Origin: a virus
DNA: 22,277 nucleotides
Strand: one strand, 5' to 3'
IMG/VR virus record: IMGVR_UViG_3300036857_000215
Coordinates: 1-22,277 of that record
Shown here: one piece after another, positions 13,706-18,880 of the stretch
Layout: every line of letters begins with the position of its first letter
Numbering within the stretch: position 1 is the first letter of the stretch
Notes under the pieces: model-generated
The model's database searches: none
Told to the model about the DNA's origin: nothing
The model's input: the letters and a program-made list of their open reading frames with translations, nothing else
Translations under genes and position numbers: made by a program

Positions 13706-14488
13706 ATGCTATCGGCAAACCAATATTCGCGCACCTATGGCGCTATGGTGCAGGAACTGCGCCCCGATTTCTTTATGGACACGATCGAAGACCGGGTGGC
13801 CTCAAACGCCGCCGGGCGCCCGATCTATCGCGAAATCGAGCGGGTGCGGATCATCATTCCGGGTGCTGTGGCGACGATCTCGGTCAAAAATGTCAGCGAT
13901 ATCGAGCGCAACCGCTGGCCCGAAGCCTATGCCGCGTTCAAGTCCGGTCAGGAAGCGCCGATCACCGGCACGCCGATCGAGGAATGGCCGGTGTTGAACC
14001 GGGCGATGGTCGGCGAATTGCGCCATCTCGAAATTCGCACAGTCGAAGAATTGGCGCGGCTCTCGGATGTCCAAGTGCAGCGGATCGGCATGGGCGGGAC
14101 GATCCTGCGCGAGCGGGCGCGCGCCTTTCTCGACGATTCGGCGCATGAAGCGCTGACCTCGAAGACGATCGCCGAAAACGACCTCTTGCGCTCGCGGATT
14201 GTGGCGCTCGAACGCCAGGTGGACGAGCTCGGGCGCCAGCTTTTGACGCTCGACCACCAGGCGCGGGCACTCGCCGACCGGCGCCCCGGTTTTCAGACCT
14301 ATGTGCCGGGCGATGAGGAGGCGGTGCATCCGGGATTGCGGCAGCCTTACCCCGCCGAGCCGCCGGCCTCGCCGCCCTCGGCGTTTGACGATCTGGCGGC
14401 GCGGCCCTTTACCGGGCGCCCGCGCCGCGGCTTGGTGAATTTTGATCCGGCAGCCGACGAGGACACGGCGCCCGGCGAGGCCGCATGA
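13706..14488 (+). CDS. Conserved phage structural-region protein, function unknown
   Basis: A 260-aa protein. The frame is open from further upstream, but ATG 13706 after the terminator gives MLSANQYSRTYG, with a purine stretch ACGAGAA. Recognisable blocks are VRIIIPG, VSDIERNRWPEAYAAFKSGQEAPITGTPIEEWPVLNRAMVGELRHLEIRTVEELARLSDVQVQRIGMGG (about 60-130). The last looks like a helix-hairpin-helix (IRTVEELARLSDVQVQRIG) and is common in an uncharacterised protein after the coat genes of podovirus-like prophages. A leucine-rich helix follows (LLRSRIVALERQVDELGRQLLTLDHQ, coiled coil), then a Pro-rich tail. Role unknown; perhaps a virion or connector component. Confidence 0.75.
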   Translation: MLSANQYSRTYGAMVQELRPDFFMDTIEDRVASNAAGRPIYREIERVRIIIPGAVATISVKNVSDIERNRWPEAYAAFKSGQEAPITGTPIEEWPVLNRAMVGELRHLEIRTVEELARLSDVQVQRIGMGGTILRERARAFLDDSAHEALTSKTIAENDLLRSRIVALERQVDELGRQLLTLDHQARALADRRPGFQTYVPGDEEAVHPGLRQPYPAEPPASPPSAFDDLAARPFTGRPRRGLVNFDPAADEDTAPGEAA

Positions 14489-14506
14489 CGGCTCAGCGGT
14501 GAGCCG
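14489..14506 (+). promoter_or_regulatory. Intercistronic hairpin at a start codon
   Basis: CGGCTCA, loop GCGG, TGAGCCG: a perfect 7-bp hairpin that exactly fills the 18 nt between the TGA of the previous gene and the GTG at 14507. No free SD remains, so the next gene probably depends on ribosomes arriving from upstream to melt it. Confidence 0.5.
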
Positions 14507-14863
14507 GTGAGCTGGTTTCCGCCGCAGACCGGGGCGCCGTTGCCGGTCGTCGTGGTCAATGGCGCCACACCATCGACCGGGCCCGGCTGGTGGCCGCCGA
14601 CAATGGCAAACCCGCTGCCGGTCGAGGTGATCACGACCGGCGCCGATCCCGGAACCCAGGGCTGGCGCCCGCCGAGCCGCGCCAACCCGCTGCCGGTGCG
14701 CCAGGTCGGCGCCGCGCCCGCCGGGGTCACCGGCTGGTTTCCGGCCGATCCGGCGCTCGGGGCCGCGATCCCGGTCGAGATCATCGTGGGGGCGACCCCG
14801 TCGGTCGGACCCGGCTGGTGGCCGCCGTCGCGCGCCAACCCGCTGCCGGTCGTCATGGTGTGA
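14507..14863 (+). CDS. Trp/Pro repeat protein (WxPP...NPLPV units)
   Basis: A 118-aa protein made of five imperfect units of about 24-27 residues. Each starts with an aromatic-Pro pair and carries a P-L-P-V strand: WFPPQTGAPLPV (3-14), WWPPTMANPLPV (28-39), WRPPSRANPLPV (53-64), WFPADPALGAAIPV (77-90), WWPPSRANPLPV (104-115). Between them run G-A-x-P linkers. No signal peptide or membrane segment. The regular beta-turn-beta pattern suggests a small beta-solenoid or a fibre-like virion component. I do not recognise a named family. It starts with GTG under a hairpin and is followed 7 nt later by the next ATG, in a run of small structural-region genes. Confidence 0.65.
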   Translation: MSWFPPQTGAPLPVVVVNGATPSTGPGWWPPTMANPLPVEVITTGADPGTQGWRPPSRANPLPVRQVGAAPAGVTGWFPADPALGAAIPVEIIVGATPSVGPGWWPPSRANPLPVVMV

Positions 14864-14870
14864 GGAAAAC

Positions 14871-15224
14871 ATGCTGCGCCAGATACCGCTCAAAATCGTC
14901 GAGTTTTCGGGGCCCACGGGGCAGAAATTGCCCGATCTGCACTATTCCGAGGCGCTGGTGGTGATCGCCAAGGCACCGCAGGGCGGGCTCGCCGGCGATG
15001 AAATCGATACGGCATTGGCGATTGAGGCGGCGGTGTCGTCGGCGGTCGATGCGGGGCGCGATGCGGTACTGCTCGACGACGCGCAATGGGGCTGGCTTGC
15101 CGAGCGGGTACGTCAGAACCGCTGGCCTTTTGCCTCGGCGGTGTTCAAGGCGCTAATCGCCGATGTTGTCGAGGCGGCGCCGTTCGATCCGAACCGTAAA
15201 CCGGCGGCGCTGGCCGCCGAGTAG
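14871..15224 (+). CDS. Hypothetical structural-region protein (117 aa)
   Basis: SD GAGGAAA just before ATG 14871. A beta-like start (LRQIPLKIVEFSGPTGQKLPDLHYSEALVVIA) leads into helices with AGRDAVLLDDAQWGWLAERVRQNRWPFASAVFKALIADVVEAAP. This resembles small proteins after the coat gene in podovirus-like prophages, whose 'L.d..w..L...v....wp.a....l.....v..A' pattern is recurrent. No catalytic motif. Position suggests a minor virion or assembly role; function unknown. Confidence 0.65.
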   Translation: MLRQIPLKIVEFSGPTGQKLPDLHYSEALVVIAKAPQGGLAGDEIDTALAIEAAVSSAVDAGRDAVLLDDAQWGWLAERVRQNRWPFASAVFKALIADVVEAAPFDPNRKPAALAAE

Positions 15225-15235
15225 GAGGGACCATC

Positions 15236-15580
15236 ATGGCGAGAGCGAGTGCCGCCGATCTGTTGATGGCTGCTGGGATGCCGGCGGCGCAGGCGCGAGT
15301 GCTTGCAGCACCGCTGGAATTGGCGCCCCCCGATGCGCTTCCCGGTACGGTCATCAGCCGGCTGCCGACGATCCCGATCTGGGGCGAGATCAGCCCCGAA
15401 GCCGATATCGCGCTCAATGTCTATCTCGATGCAGACAGCAAATGGCGCTATCTGGCAGACGGGCCGGCGGCGGTGTTCCGGCTACCAAAAGCTGGCGGTC
15501 TTGAAATTCTGACCGCGCCGATCGGCAAGACAGGCGATCTGGTGGCGAGTTGGACGGTCGCTTGGTCGGCGCCGACCTGA
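15236..15580 (+). CDS. Hypothetical structural-region protein (114 aa)
   Basis: SD TAGGAGGG (15223-15230) precedes ATG 15236. An Ala-rich helical start (SAADLLMAAGMPAAQARVLAAPLEL) is followed by a beta-rich part with ISPEADIALNVYLDADSKWRYLADGPAAVFRLP and a C-terminal Trp-rich strand (DLVASWTVAWSAPT). The second half looks like a small beta-sandwich, as in capsid- or fibre-associated proteins. Family not recognised. Well-spaced SD and codon use like its neighbours make it a confident gene. Confidence 0.65.
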   Translation: MARASAADLLMAAGMPAAQARVLAAPLELAPPDALPGTVISRLPTIPIWGEISPEADIALNVYLDADSKWRYLADGPAAVFRLPKAGGLEILTAPIGKTGDLVASWTVAWSAPT

Positions 15581-15610
15581 AAGCTCTATTTTTGGTGAGG
15601 AGGGAAAACG

Positions 15611-15952
15611 ATGCGAGTGCGATTTTTTAGCGATTGGGGGCCCAACGACACGGTGCGGGTGCTGGTTGGGGTTTCGCCCGACGATCCCGACCGCGGCCAG
15701 GCGCGCGAGGCGGTGCATGTCGCAACCCAAGCCGATATCGACGCCTACCCGGCGGCTTATGCCGACTATGAAAAGACCGTCGAGGCGGCAAAAGCCGCGG
15801 CCTCCGCGGATACCGCGGTTCACACCACCGGTGCCGCCGGATCATCGGCGCCGAGCGAGGCAACGGCACCAAGCGAAACGACAACGGCCAGCGCCAGCGG
15901 CGGTTCGCGCAGCTCGAGAAGCGGCGGCGGCTCGTCGGGCTCGAGCGGCTGA
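15611..15952 (+). CDS. Small protein with Ser/Gly-rich tail (113 aa)
   Basis: A strong SD (GAGGAGGG) precedes ATG 15611. Residues 1-50 look like one small folded unit (MRVRFFSDWGPNDTVRVLVGVSPDD...VHVATQADIDAYPAAYADYEKT). A helix and then a long Ala/Thr/Ser/Gly-rich disordered tail (about 65-113, ending SSRSGGGSSGSSG) follow. Such tails are typical linkers in virion proteins. Its stop overlaps the next ATG (TGATG). Function not recognised. Confidence 0.6.
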   Translation: MRVRFFSDWGPNDTVRVLVGVSPDDPDRGQAREAVHVATQADIDAYPAAYADYEKTVEAAKAAASADTAVHTTGAAGSSAPSEATAPSETTTASASGGSRSSRSGGGSSGSSG

Positions 15953-16215
15953 TGGCGCCGCCCGTCCCGAAAACAAAAGCCGGGAAACAGCGCAAGGTTG
16001 CGCGCGTCATGCACGAATGGGGCGAGGGCACGCTCAAAAGCTCGTCCGGGGCACCCGTCAAAAACCAGAAACAGGCGGTGGCGATTGCGCTCAACGAAAG
16101 CGGCCAGTCCAAGCCTCCCTCAGAACGCAAGAACGCGCGTAAGGGCGGCGATGGGACAACGCGGCGGCTCGCGGAGCGGCTCGATCGCCGCCTCGACCAG
16201 AGGATGCGGCGATGA
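15952..16215 (+). CDS. DUF6496-like small basic protein
   Basis: An 87-aa protein with ATG overlapping the previous stop. Residues about 8-50 (KAGKQRKVARVMHEWGEGTLKSSSGAPVKNQKQAVAIALNES) match the DUF6496 pattern 'KVxKVMHEFKxGxLxSGS...V..RKQAIAIALSEA', seen from memory in many phages and chromosomes; its role is unknown. The tail (65-87, GGDGTTRRLAERLDRRLDQRMRR) is a basic amphipathic helix that reappears almost residue for residue at the end of the DUF6582-like protein (16986-17342). Overlaps the next gene by 4 nt. First gene of a coupled accessory cassette. Confidence 0.78.
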   Translation: MAPPVPKTKAGKQRKVARVMHEWGEGTLKSSSGAPVKNQKQAVAIALNESGQSKPPSERKNARKGGDGTTRRLAERLDRRLDQRMRR

Positions 16216-16529
16216 GCGCTGAACCGTGGCGGCCGGTCGTCGATCTGACAGAGTGCGCACGCTGGCGGGGCGGCGACATGCGCGCGTGCATTTGCCGGCT
16301 GCCCAACCTTGGCGGCTGGGCCGAATGCCCGCCTGAGGTGCGCGGTGTTGCCGCGATGCCGGGGGACACTTTTTCGGCTCACGATCGTGGCGGAAAAAAT
16401 GGACATGCGGCACCGGCGACGCAGGGGTTTACCGGCGACGCCTGCGACGTGTGCGGCAATTTCCGGCTGGTGCGCACCGGGACGTGTGCCACTTGCCTCG
16501 ATTGCGGTTCGACCGGGGGCTGCGGATGA
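16212..16529 (+). CDS. Small protein with NrdJ-tail-like zinc ribbon
   Basis: A 105-aa protein with ATGA overlaps at both ends. The C-terminal 35 residues (71-105) read QGFTGDACDVCGNF...TGTCATCLDCGSTGGCG, with Cys78, 81, 92, 95, 98 and 104. This is very close to my recollection of the extreme C-terminus of alphaproteobacterial class II (B12-dependent) ribonucleotide reductases (GEsCxECGNFTxVRNGTCxKCxTCGSTxGCS), which binds zinc or relays electrons. Residues 1-70 have three further Cys (15, 26, 28) plus Cys39 and no recognised fold. No reductase catalytic domain is in the window, so the module stands alone. Function unknown: zinc-binding adaptor or redox protein. Confidence 0.7.
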   Translation: MSAEPWRPVVDLTECARWRGGDMRACICRLPNLGGWAECPPEVRGVAAMPGDTFSAHDRGGKNGHAAPATQGFTGDACDVCGNFRLVRTGTCATCLDCGSTGGCG

Positions 16530-16969
16530 CCGCCATCGCCTATCGCGACGGGGTGCTGGCGGCCGACTCTTCGTGCTTTCAAGGGGCGATCCTCGGCGGC
16601 AAGAGCCGGAAAATCTGGCGGCTTGCCGATGGGCGGCTTTTCGCCGCGAGCGGTCGCATCGCCGACACCGAAGCCTGTCGGCAGTGGATCGAAGACGGTG
16701 GTGATCCGGTGCGGCGCCCCTCCCCGTGCGAGAGGGAAAGCTTTGCCGCCTTTGTGATCGGCCCGGGCGCGCGCGATGTCGTCAAGATCGAATGGGATTT
16801 TCGGCCGTTTACGGCACCCGAAGCCGAGTTTTGGGCGATCGGCTGCCATTACGAGTTTTTGCTGGGGGCGATGGCGGCAGGTGCGGCGGCCGCGGCGGCC
16901 GTCGAGCTCGCCTGTCGGTATGGCGACGGGGCGGTGGGGCCGATCCAGATCGAGCGGCTCAACTTCTGA
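16526..16969 (+). CDS. HslV/proteasome-like Ntn-hydrolase
   Basis: A 147-aa protein. I chose ATG 16526 because it leaves Thr as residue 2, the nucleophile position once Met is removed, and overlaps the upstream stop by 4 nt. From that Thr, MTAIAYRDGVLAADSS places Asp13 (near proteasome D17), and GGKSRKIWRL gives Lys28 (near K33). Then come GRLFAASGRIAD, FAAFVIG and the late block FWAIGCHYEFLLGAMAAGAAAAAAVELACRYGDGAVGPI, which matches the HslV-like 'aiGSG...AlGAM..G..A..AV..A...d..tGg'. Proteins like this occur in phages without an HslU partner; their substrate is unknown. It may be a processing protease for virion proteins, given its location in the morphogenesis region. Family call is confident; activity is inferred. 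Confidence 0.8.
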   Translation: MTAIAYRDGVLAADSSCFQGAILGGKSRKIWRLADGRLFAASGRIADTEACRQWIEDGGDPVRRPSPCERESFAAFVIGPGARDVVKIEWDFRPFTAPEAEFWAIGCHYEFLLGAMAAGAAAAAAVELACRYGDGAVGPIQIERLNF

Positions 16970-16985
16970 AAAGGGAGCTGGCGGG

Positions 16986-17342
16986 ATGGCGAAATTGACC
17001 ACGGCGCGGCGCAACGCGCTGCCAAAAAGCGATTTTGCGGTGCCGGCAAAGGACGGCTATCCCGTCGACACCGCAAACCGCGCGCGTGACGCGCTCTCGC
17101 GGGTGTCGCAACACGGCAGCAGCCAGGAAAAAGCCCAGGTCCGCCGCAAGGTCGCGCAGGAATATCCGGGGATCAAACAGACCAAGGGGCCGCAAGCCAA
17201 AAAAGCCACTCCGGCAAACGCCGGGGGCAACGGCAACAACCGTAACGGGGGCGGTGGGCGTAACGGGAATGGCGGCACGACGCAGCGCCTGGCGCGCGAG
17301 CTCGGCCGCCGGCTCGACGCCCGGATGACGCCGCGGCGCTAA
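16986..17342 (+). CDS. DUF6582-like small basic protein
   Basis: A 118-aa protein. AAGGGAG (16972-16978) precedes ATG 16986. Residues 1-62 (MAKLTTARRNALPKSDFAVPAKDGYPVDTANRARDALSRVSQHGSSQEKAQVRRKVAQEYP) match the DUF6582 pattern 'LtaaqRnaLP.saFA.P..R.YPi.d..HArnALaRvsQhGtpeEka.Vr..V...yP'. That family is frequent in phages, with unknown role. A Lys/Ala and Gly/Asn-rich linker (68-97) leads to a basic C-terminal helix (GGTTQRLARELGRRLDARMTPRR), shared with the DUF6496-like protein at 15952. Closes the accessory cassette before the head-tail adaptor gene. Confidence 0.78.
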   Translation: MAKLTTARRNALPKSDFAVPAKDGYPVDTANRARDALSRVSQHGSSQEKAQVRRKVAQEYPGIKQTKGPQAKKATPANAGGNGNNRNGGGGRNGNGGTTQRLARELGRRLDARMTPRR

Positions 17343-17346
17343 AAGG

Positions 17347-17433
17347 TTACCAGATGCCGAGCCGCCGCGCCCATACCACGATCACGGTCGTCAACAACAG
17401 CGCCAGGGCAGCCCAAAGCAAATTTTCGTTCAC
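17347..17433 (-). CDS. Possible antisense 28-aa single-span membrane peptide
   Basis: On the minus strand a GTG (17433-17431) is preceded by AAGGA with a 7-nt spacing. It opens a frame of 28 codons: start, Asn-Glu-Asn, then LLWAALALLLTTVIVVW followed by ARRLGIW and TAA. The product has an ideal transmembrane stretch with a positively charged Arg-Arg flank. It fills the only gap between 17342 and 17452 and is the sole minus-strand gene I can support. It resembles in form the tiny hydrophobic peptides of phages and type I toxins. No family is claimed. A competing plus-strand frame (17354-17455) also has an SD but encodes an unremarkable peptide. Confidence 0.45.
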   Translation of the reverse strand: MNENLLWAALALLLTTVIVVWARRLGIW

Positions 17434-17451
17434 TGCCGGTTCCTTAACACC

Positions 17452-18615
17452 ATGACCCTCTTTACAATCTGCGAGAGCGTGGCGCTCGATCTCGGCGTCA
17501 ACCTGCCGCAGCCGCCGGTCTATGGCTCGCGGGTGCCGGCCGCGCAGCGGCTTTATGCGCAGGCCAGGCGCGCGGCGGTGTCGCTGTGGCGGCGCGCTCC
17601 CTGGGTCGAGCTCGTCACCGAATACAACTTTACCGCCTCGGGGGTGTCCGATTATCCGCTGCCCGACGATTTCGGGTGGATGGTCGACGACACCTTATGG
17701 GAGCGGTCGCGCTATTGGGCGCTGCGCGGGGCGATGAGCCCGCAGAAATGGCAGGTCTACAAATCCTCGATCTATGGCCGCGCCACGATCTGGCGGCGTT
17801 GGCGCATCCGGCTGCCCTCGGGTGCTGGGGCCGGGTCGCCGGCGATGTTTTCGATCGATCCGCCGATCGCCGCCACCGATTCCACCTCGCAATTTGTTTT
17901 TGAATACGTCTCAAAAAACTGGTGCGTCTCGAATGTCGCAGGCCAGCCGCAGGTCATGGCGAGCGACTGGACTTCCGACAATGACGAGAGCCTGCTCGAC
18001 GAGTGGCTGATCGAGCTCGACACCCGCTGGCGCATGCTGCGCCGGTTGGGGCTCGCCTATGACGACGAGCAGGACGAAGCCGAGCGCGAGATCGACAAGG
18101 CGGTGGCGCGCAACGGCGGCGGGGCAATCCTCGATCTGGTGCCCAGCAACAAGCGCGATGATTTTATCGGGCAATACACTTTGGGCGCCTTTCCGCCGGT
18201 GCCGCCTGCCGATCCGGCGGCCGGTATCGCGGCAGCGCGTTCGGCGCTGCGCCCGCCGCCGGCACCGCTGGCGTTTGCCGCACCCGCACCGCTTGTCGGC
18301 GGCGGTGAGAGCGGTGTCTTGCCGCCCGCCGCACCGCGTCGTCGGCGCGCGCCGGCGCCTGGCATCCGCGCGGCCACGCCGCAGCCGCCGACGGCGCCGT
18401 TCAGCCCTCCAGTACCCCCGATGTCGACAGCGGCGGTCGCGGCCCCGGTGGCCGCGATCGTCGCGGGAGTGCCCGAGCAGCGCGGGTTTGCCCCGGCGTT
18501 TCAGATGCCGGTCGCGGCGGGGCCCGCGTCGGCGCTGCCGCCGCCGCCGGCCCCGAGCGTGCCGCCCGCGCCGCGCCGGCCGCGTCTGCGGCAGCCGCCG
18601 ATGAGCGATTGTTGA
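17452..18615 (+). CDS. Head-tail adaptor, P22 gp4-like, with Pro-rich tail
   Basis: A 387-aa protein. Residues about 1-215 are the adaptor: MTLFTICESVALDLGV, AQRLYAQARRAAVSLWRRAPWVELVTEYNFTA, YPLPDDFGWMVDDTLWERSRYWALRGAMSPQKWQVYKS, FVFEYVSKNWCVS, DNDESLLDEWLIELDTRWRMLRRLGLAYDDEQDEAERE. This is the pattern of the P22 gp4-like tail accessory factor that joins portal to tail in alphaproteobacterial podoviruses. The last about 165 residues are an extraordinary Pro/Ala stretch (PPPAPLAF..., ending PPPPAPSVPPAPRRPRLRQPP), an addition not present in the usual 200-230-aa family. It contains few large hydrophobics, so is probably disordered. The upstream gap holds no clear plus-strand gene. Confidence 0.85.
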   Translation: MTLFTICESVALDLGVNLPQPPVYGSRVPAAQRLYAQARRAAVSLWRRAPWVELVTEYNFTASGVSDYPLPDDFGWMVDDTLWERSRYWALRGAMSPQKWQVYKSSIYGRATIWRRWRIRLPSGAGAGSPAMFSIDPPIAATDSTSQFVFEYVSKNWCVSNVAGQPQVMASDWTSDNDESLLDEWLIELDTRWRMLRRLGLAYDDEQDEAEREIDKAVARNGGGAILDLVPSNKRDDFIGQYTLGAFPPVPPADPAAGIAAARSALRPPPAPLAFAAPAPLVGGGESGVLPPAAPRRRRAPAPGIRAATPQPPTAPFSPPVPPMSTAAVAAPVAAIVAGVPEQRGFAPAFQMPVAAGPASALPPPPAPSVPPAPRRPRLRQPPMSDC

Positions 18616-18624
18616 GGAGGAAAT

Positions 18625-18864
18625 ATGGCCGAGGCCTGGCAGCCGATCGACACCGCACCCAAGGATGGCAGCAAAATCTGGCTGCATTTTCCCGGCGAGG
18701 CCGAGCCGGTGCGGCTCGGTTCCTGGATCGATCGCGAGCTGCGTGAGCATGGCGAGGTCGTGAGCACCGAAATCGGCTGGCTGATGGCCGACCGCGCCGA
18801 ACTCCGCGATCCCGACGACCCGGCCGATTGGTGCGCCGCGCCGCCGCCGCCGAGTGCGGCCTGA
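18625..18864 (+). CDS. WQPIDTAPKDG-type small phage protein
   Basis: A 79-aa protein with SD GAGGAGG (18614-18620) before ATG 18625. It begins AEAWQPIDTAPKDGSKIWLHFPGE, the hallmark of a widespread family of small phage and prophage proteins with the pattern 'WqPIeTAPkDGt.il....'. These usually continue with a strand and a C-terminal 'W.P.P' segment, here DWCAAPPPPSAA. Role unknown; usually found in accessory or tail regions. A near-duplicate of the start context (CTGATGGCGG at 18861 and 18879) precedes the next gene; the first ATG there reads only five codons. Confidence 0.75.
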   Translation: MAEAWQPIDTAPKDGSKIWLHFPGEAEPVRLGSWIDRELREHGEVVSTEIGWLMADRAELRDPDDPADWCAAPPPPSAA

Positions 18865-18880
18865 TGGCGGCTGATTTCTG

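Noticed and set aside
10055-13718. Long minus-strand frames (10055-11623, 12141-13718) opposite scaffold and coat
   Set aside because: No domain, no ribosome site, opposite well-supported structural genes.
17354-17455. 33-codon plus-strand frame with SD AAAAGG, stop overlapping the adaptor start
   Set aside because: Signals are decent, but the product is a featureless Ser/Thr/Arg peptide. The opposite frame gives a coherent membrane peptide; only one is likely real and I favour the minus strand without certainty.
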